The position numbers and the translations under genes are program-made. From the NCBI RefSeq assembly GCF_004022705.2, contig NZ_RZOY02000004.1:186001-250000 (forward strand): DNA of 64,000 bases, given 5' to 3'. The notes under the pieces were generated by a model. The model worked only from the letters and a program-made list of their open reading frames with translations. It did not search any database and was not told the DNA's origin. Below, piece by piece: positions 8,761-17,332 of the stretch. The number at the start of each line of letters is the position of its first letter. Position 1 is the stretch's first letter. The stretch is from Mesorhizobium sp. M2D.F.Ca.ET.226.01.1.1 (GTDB lineage Bacteria; Pseudomonadota; Alphaproteobacteria; Rhizobiales; Rhizobiaceae).

Positions 8761-8945
8761 GCTCGCCCTTCCGCTCAGGGCTCTGATTGGGCCGATGCTC
8801 GCGGGGGAAGCCGCTGGGCACGTCCGGATTCACGGACGGATTGCAACAACACGTGAACCGGAAAACAGCCCTTGTCGCAGAATTGGGGCTGGGCTAAGCA
8901 ATTGGTATCTGAGGGTTCCAAGAACAAAAAATGGGAGAAAGTATC

Positions 8946-9788
8946 GTGACATCATCACGTTGGATCGCGCTGGCCGCGCTGGCATTGACCTGTTCGACGC
9001 CTGCAATGGCCAAGGACTGGAAGACCGTTTCGGTCGCCATGGAAGGCTCCTATGCCCCTTGGAACCAGACTGATGCCAGCGGCAAGATCGTCGGCTTCGA
9101 GGTCGACATCCTCAACGACGTCTGCGCCCGCGCGAAGCTCGAATGCAACATCGTGGCGCAGGACTGGGACGGCGTCATCCCCGGCCTCACGGCAGGCAAG
9201 TTCGACATTGTCATGGACGGCATGTCGATCACCGAGGAGCGCATGAAGACGATCGACTTCTCGATCCCCTACGCGTCCTCGCCGGTGGCTTTCCTTGCCG
9301 ACAAGAACGGCCCGCTGGCCAACATGTCCAACAGCGGCAAGATGATCGATCTGTCGAAGGACGACGCCGAGTCCAAGGCGGCGCTCGACACGCTGCGCAA
9401 GGAACTCACCGGCAAGAATCTCGGCCTGCAGGTTTCGACCACCGAGGCGACCTTTGCCGACAAGTATCTCAAGGACGTCGCCAACGTCCATGAATACAAG
9501 ACCACCGACGAGCACGACCTCGACCTGATGGCCGGCCGTATCGATGTCGCCTTCGCCGACACCACCTACTTCCTCGGCACGCTGGCCAAGCCCGATGCCA
9601 AGGACCTGGAATTCGTCGGACCGCAGTTCAAGGGTGGCCCGATCCTCGGACCGGGCATTGGCGCTGCCTTCCGCAAGACCGACAAGGACCTGCAGGACAT
9701 CTACAACAAGGCGCTCAAGGCCGCCATCGATGACGGCTCGGTGTCGAAATACAGCCTGCAGTGGTTCAAGATCGACATTACCAAGTAA
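8946..9788 (+). CDS. amino acid/opine ABC transporter substrate-binding protein
   Basis: A 280-residue periplasmic protein of the SBP_bac_3 family (lysine/arginine/ornithine, octopine, nopaline group). It has a Sec signal peptide (residues ~1-22, ending in STPAMA) and the typical blocks VAMEGSYAPWNQ, GFEVDILNDVC, WDGVIPGLTAGKFDIVMDGMS and ERMKTIDFSIPY. The GTG at 8946 is preferred because a GGGAG site lies 8 bases upstream; an in-frame ATG at 8931 overlaps that site. First gene of a four-gene importer. The exact ligand is unknown. Confidence 0.87.
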   Translation: MTSSRWIALAALALTCSTPAMAKDWKTVSVAMEGSYAPWNQTDASGKIVGFEVDILNDVCARAKLECNIVAQDWDGVIPGLTAGKFDIVMDGMSITEERMKTIDFSIPYASSPVAFLADKNGPLANMSNSGKMIDLSKDDAESKAALDTLRKELTGKNLGLQVSTTEATFADKYLKDVANVHEYKTTDEHDLDLMAGRIDVAFADTTYFLGTLAKPDAKDLEFVGPQFKGGPILGPGIGAAFRKTDKDLQDIYNKALKAAIDDGSVSKYSLQWFKIDITK

Positions 9789-9795
9789 TGTCGCG

Positions 9796-9821
9796 ACGGG
9801 AGCAGCCAAGCCTGCTCCCGT
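9796..9821 (+). terminator. stem-loop after amino acid binding-protein gene
   Basis: ACGGGAGCAG (9796-9805) pairs perfectly with CTGCTCCCGT (9812-9821) across a 6-base loop, directly after the binding-protein stop. It lies inside the operon, so it is probably a partial terminator or RNA 3'-end stabiliser. Confidence 0.6.
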
Positions 9822-9865
9822 TGTTGCATTGAGACAAGCAACCGTCGCCGGGAGGGAAGGCGTAC

Positions 9866-10612
9866 GTGGAGTTTCTCAGCGATCTGCAGGCGCAGTTTTC
9901 GACGGCCTATGAGCTGCTGGCCGCCGGCTGGGGCGTGCAACTGCTCTGGGGCATCGCCTGGACGCTCGCCGTCACTGTCGTCTCGATGCTGATCGGCGCG
10001 ATTCTGGGGTCGCTGGTGGCGGCGGCCAAGCTTTCGCCTCGCGGCGGACTGAAGTTTATCGGCGAGAGCTACACCACCGTCTTCCGCGGCGAACCGGAAC
10101 TCCTGATCATCTACCTGTTCTACTATGGCGGCACGCAGGTCCTGACCGGCGTGGCGCGGTCGACCGGATCGATAGGCTCGACCGATATTCTGAACATGCC
10201 GAGCTTCCTCGGCGGCGTGCTTGCGGTCGGCATCATTTCCGGCGCCTACCAGGCCGAGGTTTTTCGCGGCTCGTTCCTGGCGATCCATCGAGGCGAGCTG
10301 GAGGCGGCGCGCGCCTACGGAATGTCGGCCTGGCTGCGCTTTCGCCTCGTGATCGTGCCGCAGGTGCTGCGTCTCGCAGTGCCGGGGCTGGGCAATGTCT
10401 GGCAGCTGACCATCAAGGATTCGGCTTTGATCTCGGTCACCGGTGTTGCCGAGCTGATGCTGACGGCGAACAAGGCGGCGCGCTCGACGCACCATTCGCT
10501 GCTTTTCTACACGGTCGCCGGCATCCTTTATTTGGTCATGACCTCGGTCTCGACGCCGATCTTCGAGAAGGCCGAGCGTTACACCTCGCGCAGTTTCACG
10601 CGGCCGAAGTGA
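9866..10612 (+). CDS. amino acid ABC transporter permease (HisQ/OccQ type)
   Basis: A 248-residue inner-membrane permease of the His/Glu/Gln/Arg/opine family with five hydrophobic segments. The diagnostic motif is YTTVFRGEPELLIIYLFYYGG near residue 70, and the EAA-type loop is EVFRGSFLAIHRGELEAARAYGMS (ends quoted). The start is GTG at 9866 with GGGAGG upstream. It forms a heteromeric channel with the next permease. Confidence 0.88.
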   Translation: MEFLSDLQAQFSTAYELLAAGWGVQLLWGIAWTLAVTVVSMLIGAILGSLVAAAKLSPRGGLKFIGESYTTVFRGEPELLIIYLFYYGGTQVLTGVARSTGSIGSTDILNMPSFLGGVLAVGIISGAYQAEVFRGSFLAIHRGELEAARAYGMSAWLRFRLVIVPQVLRLAVPGLGNVWQLTIKDSALISVTGVAELMLTANKAARSTHHSLLFYTVAGILYLVMTSVSTPIFEKAERYTSRSFTRPK

Positions 10613-10615
10613 GAG

Positions 10616-11353
10616 GTGGCGGTGGCTTTCGACTTCTACCTTTCAACCATGTGGAGCGTGCTCAAGGCGCTGCCGCTGACGCTCGAGATCTGGTTCTTCG
10701 GCATCGCCTTCGGGCTCCTCATCGCCACCGGCCTGACCTGGCTGCGGGCTTCCGGCTACAAACTGGGTGAATATTTCACCCGCGCCTATGTCTTCATCTT
10801 CCGTGGCTCGCCGCTGCTGGTGCAGCTCTACCTGATTTATTTCGGGCTCTCCCAGTTCGATTTCGTCCGCCACAGCCCGGTATTGTGGCCGATCCTGCGC
10901 GATCCGATGTATTGCACGATCGTCGCCATGGCCTTGAACACGGCCGCTTATGAGAGCGAGATTTTCCGCGGCGCGCTGCGGGCGGTGCCGGTCGGGCAGA
11001 TCGAAGCGGCCAAGGCGTTCGGCATGTCGGCGTTCACCCGTTTCCGCCTCGTCACGCTGCCGATCGCGCTGCGGTTGGCGCTGCCCGCCTATTCGACCGA
11101 AATCATCCTCATGACTAAGGCCACCGCGCTCGCCTCCGTGGTCACGATCATGGAGATGATGGGAACCGCGCAGAAGATCCAGCACGACACGTTCCGGCCG
11201 ATCGAAGTGCTGACCTGCGCCGGCGTGATCTACCTGCTGCTCAACCTGTCGATCGCCCGGATCTTCGCCTGGGTCGAATACCGGCTTTCGCCGCATCTGC
11301 GTCCCCCGCCCGAGCAGAGCCAGCAAATCAGACCTGTACCGGAGGTGTTGTGA
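10616..11353 (+). CDS. amino acid ABC transporter permease (HisM/OccM type)
   Basis: A 245-residue inner-membrane permease. It has FIFRGSPLLVQLYLIYFGL near residue 60 and the EAA loop with EIFRGALRAVPVGQIEAAKAFGMS (ends quoted), typical of HisM-type partners. It begins 3 bp after the preceding stop. Start is GTG at 10616, or possibly GTG at 10622, which is better spaced from GAGAGG. It pairs with the upstream HisQ-type protein. Confidence 0.87.
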   Translation: MAVAFDFYLSTMWSVLKALPLTLEIWFFGIAFGLLIATGLTWLRASGYKLGEYFTRAYVFIFRGSPLLVQLYLIYFGLSQFDFVRHSPVLWPILRDPMYCTIVAMALNTAAYESEIFRGALRAVPVGQIEAAKAFGMSAFTRFRLVTLPIALRLALPAYSTEIILMTKATALASVVTIMEMMGTAQKIQHDTFRPIEVLTCAGVIYLLLNLSIARIFAWVEYRLSPHLRPPPEQSQQIRPVPEVL

Positions 11354-12168
11354 TGTCGGCAAATGTCGCCGCTGCCGCGAAGGCAACGCCGCCCCCGGAG
11401 GACAAGTCGGCCATCAGCGTCAGGGACATGCGCAAATGCTTCGGCGATCATGAGGTGCTCAAGGGCATTTCGCTCGAAGCCCACAAGGGTGACGTCATTT
11501 CCATCCTCGGCTCGTCGGGTTCTGGCAAGAGCACGATGCTGCGCTGTATCAATCTCCTCGAAACTCCGGACTCCGGCGAAGTGCGCGTAGACGGCGAGCT
11601 CATCCGGATGAAGCAGGGGCGGGATGGCCGCCAGATGCCGGCCGATATCCGCCAGGTGGAGCGCATCCGCGCCAACCTCGCCATGGTGTTCCAGAGCTTC
11701 AATCTGTGGTCTCATATGACCGTGCTCGAGAACCTGGTCGCGGCGCCGACGCATGTGCTCAAGCGCCCGCGGGCGGAATGCCTGGAACAGGCCGAGATAT
11801 TGCTGAAGCGCGTCGGCATATGGGAGCGCCGCAATTATTATCCCCCGCACATGTCGGGCGGTCAGCAGCAGCGCGCGGCAATCGCGCGGGCGCTGGCGAT
11901 GAATCCCAAGGTGATGCTGTTCGACGAACCGACATCCGCGCTCGATCCGGAACTGGTCGGCGAGGTGCTGCGCGTCATGCGCTCGCTCGCCGAGGAGGGG
12001 CGCACCATGCTGGTCGTCACCCATGAGATGGGTTTTGCCCGCGACGTGTCGAGCAAGGTGATGTTCCTGCACAAGGGCGAGGTGGATTCGGTCGGCGAAC
12101 CGAAGGAGATGTTCGCCAGGCCGCCGACGCCGCAGTTCAAGCAGTTCATCGCCAACTTCAACAAGTGA
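11353..12168 (+). CDS. amino acid ABC transporter ATP-binding protein (HisP/OccP type)
   Basis: A 271-residue cytoplasmic ATPase: Walker A GSSGSGKST, Q-loop MVFQSFNLWSHMTVLEN, signature MSGGQQQR, Walker B VMLFDEPTSALDPE and switch H in VVTHEMGFARDV, all characteristic of polar amino acid importers. The ATG at 11353 overlaps the permease stop by one base and has GGAGGTG upstream; a GTG at 11350 is a weaker option. Last gene of the amino acid/opine importer. Confidence 0.92.
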   Translation: MSANVAAAAKATPPPEDKSAISVRDMRKCFGDHEVLKGISLEAHKGDVISILGSSGSGKSTMLRCINLLETPDSGEVRVDGELIRMKQGRDGRQMPADIRQVERIRANLAMVFQSFNLWSHMTVLENLVAAPTHVLKRPRAECLEQAEILLKRVGIWERRNYYPPHMSGGQQQRAAIARALAMNPKVMLFDEPTSALDPELVGEVLRVMRSLAEEGRTMLVVTHEMGFARDVSSKVMFLHKGEVDSVGEPKEMFARPPTPQFKQFIANFNK

Positions 12169-12176
12169 AGCGCCGT

Positions 12177-12361
12177 CCCCTTCTCCCCCTGTGGGAGAAG
12201 GTGGCCGCGAAGCGGCCGGATGAGGGGTGCTGGAAGAAACGAGGCGCTGAAGAATAGGATGCGTCCAGCGCTCATTTCTTCATCGTAGCGATCCTTCCAA
12301 CACCCCTCATCCGTCTCGGCGCTGCGCGCCGATCCACCTTCTCCCACAAGGGGAGAAGGGG
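12177..12361. repeat. dispersed palindromic intergenic repeat (CCTTCTCCC family)
   Basis: The ends are CCCTTCTCCCCCTGTGGGAG and its imperfect reverse complement (CTCCCACAAGGGGAGAAGGG). Inside them lie GTGGCCGCGAAGCGGCC and GATCGGCGCGCAGCGCC-type hairpins and CATCC/GGATG tags. Related copies are seen at 455, 30910, 35795, 40004, 55365 and 63611. It separates the amino acid importer from the phn genes and holds no gene. Confidence 0.7.
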
Positions 12362-12367
12362 AAGCCC

Positions 12368-12994
12368 TTAGATCATGTCCGACAGGTCCGAGAACGCCAT
12401 CGCCTTGCGTAGCACCTCGGCGAAGCGTTCGCCGGCGATGTCCTTGTCGCCGCTGTTGTCGATCGAGGTCACGTGCGGTCCCGTCAGCTTGACGCTCGTG
12501 CTGCGCGCCAGGCGGGCCAGCACTTCGCCGCGCGATTCACGGCCGCGCGCCGCCAGCCGTTGGGCGAGGATCTCCGGCGTGGCGGTGATCTCGACCACGG
12601 CCAGGTTGGCGTAGCGTTCGCGCAGCGCCGGGATGACCGCGCGGGACACGTTGGCGACCGCCACATGGCCGTTCGCCACAGCCCAGTCGACGTCGGCCGG
12701 CAGGCCATAGCGCAGGCCGTGCGCGTCCCAGCACAGCGAGAAGGCGCCGTCGGCTTCCGCTTCGGCGAAAGCGGCGTCGGCAAGCGTATCGTGGTCCTCG
12801 CTCGCCGCGTCGCTCGGCCTTGTGATGACGCGGCGCACGAATTCCAGCCGGCTCTCGCCGGCAAAGCGCTGCTTGGCGTAGCCGATCACCGTATCCTTGC
12901 CGGCGCCGCTCGGGCCGACCACCGCGACGAAGACGCCGTTGCGGATCGGCAGGCTCTCCGCCAGCTCGCGCTCGATCAAGGCCGAGACCATCAT
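12368..12994 (-). CDS. phnN: ribose 1,5-bisphosphate phosphokinase
   Basis: A ~208-residue cytoplasmic kinase that phosphorylates ribose 1,5-bisphosphate to PRPP at the end of phosphonate (C-P lyase) catabolism. The guanylate-kinase-like P-loop GPSGAGKDT near residue 27, then RRVITRPSDAASEDHD and LCWDAHGLRYGLP identify PhnN. The ATG at 12994 overlaps the phnM stop (ATGA), which favours it over the GTG/ATG further upstream inside phnM. The core C-P lyase genes are not in the window. Confidence 0.9.
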   Translation of the reverse strand: MMVSALIERELAESLPIRNGVFVAVVGPSGAGKDTVIGYAKQRFAGESRLEFVRRVITRPSDAASEDHDTLADAAFAEAEADGAFSLCWDAHGLRYGLPADVDWAVANGHVAVANVSRAVIPALRERYANLAVVEITATPEILAQRLAARGRESRGEVLARLARSTSVKLTGPHVTSIDNSGDKDIAGERFAEVLRKAMAFSDLSDMI

Positions 12995-14130
12995 GCGACC
13001 CGGCGGCCCTGGCGCCAAACGGTGCGCACCACCGGCACATGGTCGTCGACGCGCACCCGCACCAGGTCGGCGCGGCGACCGGGCTCGATGACGCCGCGGT
13101 CGGAAAGGCCGATCGCCTCGGCCGGGTTCTTCGTCACCATGGCGACGGCCTGCGGCAGCGAGATGCCCTCGACGACATCGCCGAGGAAGAAGGCCGACTG
13201 GATCAGGCTGAAGGGAATGTAGTCGGACGACAGGATGTCGAGCAGGCCTTCGGCGGCCAGCGTGCGCGCCGAGACGTTGCCGGAATGCGAAGCGCCGCGC
13301 ATTACGTTCGGCGCGCCCATCAGCACGCCCAGGCCGGCTGCCTTGGAGGCCTTGGCGGCTTCTTCCGTCGTCGGGAACTCGGCGACGCGCACACCTTGTT
13401 CGATCGCCTCGTCGACATGGCCGGCGGTGGCGTCGTCATGGCTCGCCAGCACGATGCCGCGTTCATGGCAGGCAGCCGAGATGAACACGCGGTTCGGGCC
13501 GGAATTACGGGCCGATTCGCCCATCCGCTTCTCGCAGAATTTCTTGAAATCCTGATCGGTCAGCTTCAGCTTGCGCTGGTAGTAATAGGCATAGGTTTCG
13601 AGGTTGACGAACTGGCGCTGTCCCGGCGCATGGTCCATCAGCGAGGCGAGCTTCACCCTTTCGTCGGTCTCGAAATTGGTGAAGGCCTTGAGGCAGTCCG
13701 GCGCCGAAACCTCGCAGCGCAGATGGATGAAATGATCGGCGCGCAGGCGATCCTCGCGCACGCTGTCCTCGATCGCGTCGGCAAGCTTGCGGATGTCGTC
13801 GGAGGTGAGATCGGCATCCTCGTCCATGCCGACGCGCAAGGCGTCGAGAACCGTGGTGATGCCGGCGGTCGCGACTTGGGCGTCATGGGCAAGCACGGCA
13901 GCGATCGGGTTCCAGCGCACCTTCGGGCGCGGCGCGTAATGGCCTTCGAGGTGGTCGGTGTGCAACTCGACGAGACCCGGGATGATGTAGTCGCCGCCCA
14001 TGTCCTCGCCGGTGCGGGCGGCACCCGGCTCGACGGCGGCAATCAGGCCATCGCGCAACAGGAGCGAGCCCTCGACGATTTCGTCGGGCAGCACGATGCG
14101 GGCATTGGTGAGAACGGTTTCGGCGGTCAT
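12991..14130 (-). CDS. phnM: alpha-D-ribose 1-methylphosphonate 5-triphosphate diphosphatase
   Basis: A 379-residue amidohydrolase-fold enzyme of the C-P lyase pathway, releasing pyrophosphate from the ribose triphosphate intermediate. Motifs seen: GLVELHTDHLEGHYAPRP near residue 53 (metal-binding histidines), GITTVLDALRVG, a mid-protein SHDDATAGHVDEA, and GVLMGAPNVMRGASHSGNVS. Length is typical. It overlaps phnN and follows the DUF1045 gene by about 50 bp, so the three form one operon on the minus strand. Confidence 0.93.
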   Translation of the reverse strand: MTAETVLTNARIVLPDEIVEGSLLLRDGLIAAVEPGAARTGEDMGGDYIIPGLVELHTDHLEGHYAPRPKVRWNPIAAVLAHDAQVATAGITTVLDALRVGMDEDADLTSDDIRKLADAIEDSVREDRLRADHFIHLRCEVSAPDCLKAFTNFETDERVKLASLMDHAPGQRQFVNLETYAYYYQRKLKLTDQDFKKFCEKRMGESARNSGPNRVFISAACHERGIVLASHDDATAGHVDEAIEQGVRVAEFPTTEEAAKASKAAGLGVLMGAPNVMRGASHSGNVSARTLAAEGLLDILSSDYIPFSLIQSAFFLGDVVEGISLPQAVAMVTKNPAEAIGLSDRGVIEPGRRADLVRVRVDDHVPVVRTVWRQGRRVA

Positions 14131-14179
14131 CTCGGACGGTCCTATCTCAAGCGGCGGTCAATCAAATCAGGCGGTCATA

Positions 14180-14887
14180 TCAAGCGGTCTTGCGGGCCGG
14201 GCGACGACCGAGCGCATGGTGGGAAAGCACCATGAACGGGGCGCCGGGCTCGTTTTCGACGAACAAGGTCAACCCGTCCACCGGCACCGGCTGCCGCAGC
14301 ACGTCGGCGAACAGGCCATCGATCGCCGCGCGAAGACGCGGGCTTTCCTGCGGTCCGACGCGCCCCGACAGCGTCATGTGGAAGCGGAACGTGTCGAAGA
14401 CGTAAGGATAGCCCCATTGGCAGAGGTTGCGGAATTCGTCCGGTTTCAGCGCATCAGGGCTGCGGCGTTCGATCTCGGCCTCGGTCAGCGGCGCGCGGAA
14501 GCGATCGAAGGCGCGCACCACCTCGCCGGCGAAATTGTTGAGCGGCGCAAACTGCGTCTCCGGCACCAGCGCGAAGAAGCTGTCAATCTGGCCGAGGACG
14601 AGACGCGGAACGACGACCGGCGGCGTCGCTTCGGCAAAGGCGTCGAGCGCGGCGCGCAGCGAGGCTTCCGTTTCGCTTGGCGCCAGCCTGAACGGCGCCT
14701 TCAGCGTCGCATGGAACCCGTAACGCCTGGCGGAAGCGGTGTGGAAGGCCACTTCCGCCGCCGACAGATCACCCACGGCCTCGACCGGCCGCGTCGCCGC
14801 GCCAAACGGATCGCGGCCCAGCCAATTGGCGGCAATGCGCGCCAGAGCCTCGTCCTGCCTCGGGGTGTAATAGATGGCGTAGCGCAT
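14180..14887 (-). CDS. DUF1045 protein, phosphonate-metabolism associated (2H phosphoesterase-like)
   Basis: A 235-residue protein starting MRYAIYYTPRQDEALARIAANWLGRDPFG (ends quoted), the conserved start of the DUF1045 family that lies beside phn genes. Two H-x-S/T-type motifs (YGFHATLKAPF near residue 56, FRFHMTLSGRVG near 168) are the hallmark of the 2H phosphoesterase fold, so it may hydrolyse a cyclic phosphate such as the 1,2-cyclic ribose phosphate made by C-P lyase. That substrate is inference. Start has GAGGAA upstream. Confidence 0.85.
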   Translation of the reverse strand: MRYAIYYTPRQDEALARIAANWLGRDPFGAATRPVEAVGDLSAAEVAFHTASARRYGFHATLKAPFRLAPSETEASLRAALDAFAEATPPVVVPRLVLGQIDSFFALVPETQFAPLNNFAGEVVRAFDRFRAPLTEAEIERRSPDALKPDEFRNLCQWGYPYVFDTFRFHMTLSGRVGPQESPRLRAAIDGLFADVLRQPVPVDGLTLFVENEPGAPFMVLSHHALGRRPARKTA

Positions 14888-15274
14888 GAACGTTCCTCAT
14901 CAAAGCGCGCTGCGCCCGAAGGAGTATGCGACGCGCTTCAAGTCACTGTTTTTGGCAAGTCGGGTCCCAAAAACGCATCAGCGCTTGCGGCGACATGCAT
15001 CAGACCCGCTGCCATAGGTGATTTCCATGACGGATTGACGAAGCTTTCATGGGTTTTCGAAGGCAAGTCCAGCCGCACCGTCGTTAGCCGACGATTTTTC
15101 CCGGCTGGACCAACGGCTTCGCCGGCCTGCTAGGGTGTGTTGAGATGGTCAGGCCGAGTCGAAAATGGTGGCTTCCGAGAACCGGAGCGGAGCGTACTTA
15201 AAGTACGTGAGCACCGGACGCGCAGGAAACCCCCATTTGCAGGCCGGCATCACCTGAATATCAACACATCCTGA
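14888..15274. other. 387-bp intergenic region between DUF1045 and iolB genes
   Basis: No gene is seen. Both flanking genes are on the minus strand, so this holds the promoter of the DUF1045-phnM-phnN operon on its left side (no clear -35/-10 recognised). Most of the right half is the palindromic repeat at 15133-15272, lying just after the last iol gene, where it may end transcription. Confidence 0.5.
15133..15272. repeat. 140-bp palindromic repeat, TGTGTTGA ends
   Basis: GGTGTGTTGAGATGGTCAGG at the left matches the reverse complement of the right end (CCTGAATATCAACACATCC). The centre is a perfect palindrome CGTACTT-A-AAGTACG at 15193-15207. This design is recognised from rhizobial intergenic palindromes. 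It is distinct from the CCTTCTCCC family. It lies directly after iolB. Confidence 0.65.
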
Positions 15275-16087
15275 TCAGGCCTTCATCAGCCATTCATGCT
15301 CGGCCGCGTTGTGGAATTTCCACGTCCGCTTCGGTCCGGCCATGACGTTGAGATAATAGAGATCGTAGCCGTGGCAGGCCGCGCAGGGGTGATAGCCCTT
15401 CGGCACCAGCACGACATCGCCGTCCTCGATCGCCATCGCTTCATCCAGCTCGCGCACGCCGTTGCGGTCGGCGTCGGTGTAGACGCGCTGGAAGGCAAAG
15501 CCCTGCGGCGGGTTGAGGCGATGATAGTAGGTTTCCTCGAGATAGGATTCGGCCGGCAGATTGTCCTGGTCGTGCTTGTGCGGCGGATAGCTGGAGGTGT
15601 GGCCGCCCGGCGTAATGACCTCGACCACCAGCAGCGAATCCGCCGGCTTGCCCTCGGGCAGGATGTTGGTGACGTAGCGCGTGTTGGTGCCCTTGCCGCG
15701 CACCTCCTGGCCGAGATCGTCAGGCCCGATGACGCGCACTGGCAGGCCGCCACTCAAGCCCGGCGCCGAGCAGACGGCGAGCTCCAGTTCGGTGTCGGCG
15801 GTCACCGACCAGTCCGTGCCTTGCGGCACATAGACCGACCACGGTTTGCCCTCGAAGGGCGACATGCGCTCGCCGAGCAGGCCGAGTTCCTTGCCGCCGG
15901 CCGAGGCCTTGCCCTTGCCGGTGACGAAGACCAGGCAGACCTCGCGGTCGCCCATCTTGCCGGACACCGTCTCGCCCGCTTTGAGCCGATGCAGGTCGAA
16001 ACCGACATAGGTCCAGCCGGCGCTTTGCGGGGTGACATGAGCAACGTGGCCGTGGCCCTTGTCGGCCTTGACGAGCAGTTTCGACAT
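15275..16087 (-). CDS. iolB: 5-deoxy-glucuronate isomerase
   Basis: A 270-residue cytoplasmic enzyme of myo-inositol breakdown that converts 5-deoxy-glucuronate to 2-deoxy-5-keto-gluconate. Family blocks: WTYVGFDLHRL near residue 26, GGHTSSYPPHKHD near 160 (cupin metal-binding histidines), QRVYTDADRN and PKGYHPCAACHGYDLYYLNVMAG (ends quoted) near 235. Usual length. Start has AAGGAG 5 bases upstream. Last gene of the iolC-D-E-(DUF3329)-B operon. Confidence 0.95.
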   Translation of the reverse strand: MSKLLVKADKGHGHVAHVTPQSAGWTYVGFDLHRLKAGETVSGKMGDREVCLVFVTGKGKASAGGKELGLLGERMSPFEGKPWSVYVPQGTDWSVTADTELELAVCSAPGLSGGLPVRVIGPDDLGQEVRGKGTNTRYVTNILPEGKPADSLLVVEVITPGGHTSSYPPHKHDQDNLPAESYLEETYYHRLNPPQGFAFQRVYTDADRNGVRELDEAMAIEDGDVVLVPKGYHPCAACHGYDLYYLNVMAGPKRTWKFHNAAEHEWLMKA

Positions 16088-16102
16088 GCGAGGCTCCTTG
16101 GA

Positions 16103-16315
16103 TTATTCCTTCGGCTCGGCCGGAGGCTTTGCCTCCTCGACCGGCTTGTAGAGATAGAAGAACTGCCACACCGCGTAACAGGCGAAGCCCAGCGCGATGA
16201 CGCCCCAGAACGGCGTGCCGGACGCAAACTCGATCACCGACCAGATGAGGCAGACGGCGACGACGACGATGCGTCGCCACAGCGGCCGAAAGAAGGGGTG
16301 CTCATAGTCTTTCAT
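16103..16315 (-). CDS. small membrane protein, DUF3329-like, inside iol operon
   Basis: A 70-residue protein beginning MKDYEHPFFRPLWRR, with two hydrophobic segments (about residues 17-33 and 34-52) and a proline/glutamate-rich tail. The start and the FFRPLWRR motif resemble DUF3329. The ATG at 16315 is preferred; a GTG at 16345 adds ten residues. It sits 15 bp before iolB and 65 bp after iolE on the same strand, so it is co-transcribed with inositol genes. Function unknown. Confidence 0.7.
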   Translation of the reverse strand: MKDYEHPFFRPLWRRIVVVAVCLIWSVIEFASGTPFWGVIALGFACYAVWQFFYLYKPVEEAKPPAEPKE

Positions 16316-16380
16316 CACGCCAATCCAGGATCTTGCCCAAAGCACAACGGATAAACCGCGCGCCCCAGTGAATCCACCGT

Positions 16381-17295
16381 TCAGGCCGGAAAACCCTGCG
16401 TCTCCACCGTATAGCCGGCGGCCGTCATCACCCGCATCAGTTCCTTGTGGCCGACCTGCGCCATCTTCAGCGGCGGGTTCTTCTTTGGATCCTGCTCGGC
16501 CTCGACCACGAACCAGCCCTCATAACCGTAATCGGCGAAGCGCTGGACGATGGCGCCGAAATCGAGCGAGCCGTCGCCCGGCACGGTGAAGGCGCCAAGC
16601 GCCACCGCGTCGAGGAAGGACTGTTTCGACCGGTCGAGCCCGTCGATTACGCCCATACGCACGTCCTTCACATGCACGTGGTTGATGCGCTTGTGGTGGT
16701 TGTCGATGGCGCGCAGCACGTCGCCGCCGGCAAAGGCGAGATGGCCGGCGTCAAGCAACAGCGGAATGCCTTCGCCGGAATGGTGCATGAAGGAATCGAG
16801 CTCCGGCTCGGTCTCGACCACCGCCGCCATGTGGTGGTGGTAGGAGAGCGGCATGCCCTGCTCCGCGCACCACTCGCCGAATTCGGTGACGCGACGGCCA
16901 TAGGTCTTCATCTCGTCGCCGGTCAGTTTCGGCTTGGTGGCCAAGGGCTTGGAGCGGTCACCCTGGATGGAACGGCCGACCTCGCCATAGACGATGCAGG
17001 GCGCGTTGACCGCCTTGAACAGGTCGATCATCGGCTGGATGCGGTCCTTGTTTTTCGCCAGATCCTCGTTGACCAGCGTGCCGGAGAACCAGCCGCCGCA
17101 AAGCGTAACGTCGGCTGCTTTCAAGATCGGCAGCATCACGGAGGGATCATCGGGAAAGCGGCGCCCCTTTTCCATGCCGGTGAAGCCCGCCGAGCGCGAC
17201 TGGCGCAGGCATTCCTCCAGCGACACGTCATCGCTCAATTCCACGAGATCGTCATTCCACCATGCGATGGGGGACATGCCCAGTTTGGCTTTCAA
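16381..17295 (-). CDS. iolE: myo-inosose-2 dehydratase
   Basis: A 304-residue TIM-barrel (xylose isomerase-like) enzyme that dehydrates scyllo-inosose to 3D-trihydroxycyclohexane-1,2-dione. Blocks seen: LGMSPIAWWNDD at the start, GFTGMEKGRRFPDD, LPLSYHHHMAAVVETEPELD (ends: YHHHM), LLLDAGHLAFAGGD, INHVHVKDVR and GWFVVEAEQDP. A TTG at 17295 is taken as start because GGAG lies 7 bases upstream (17303-17306) and it gives MKAKLGMSP; the first in-frame ATG is six codons later. Third gene of the operon after iolC and iolD. Confidence 0.93.
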   Translation of the reverse strand: MKAKLGMSPIAWWNDDLVELSDDVSLEECLRQSRSAGFTGMEKGRRFPDDPSVMLPILKAADVTLCGGWFSGTLVNEDLAKNKDRIQPMIDLFKAVNAPCIVYGEVGRSIQGDRSKPLATKPKLTGDEMKTYGRRVTEFGEWCAEQGMPLSYHHHMAAVVETEPELDSFMHHSGEGIPLLLDAGHLAFAGGDVLRAIDNHHKRINHVHVKDVRMGVIDGLDRSKQSFLDAVALGAFTVPGDGSLDFGAIVQRFADYGYEGWFVVEAEQDPKKNPPLKMAQVGHKELMRVMTAAGYTVETQGFPA

Positions 17296-17332
17296 GTCGT
17301 CACTCCAAATTTCAGTTCGTTGCGAGGCCGCT

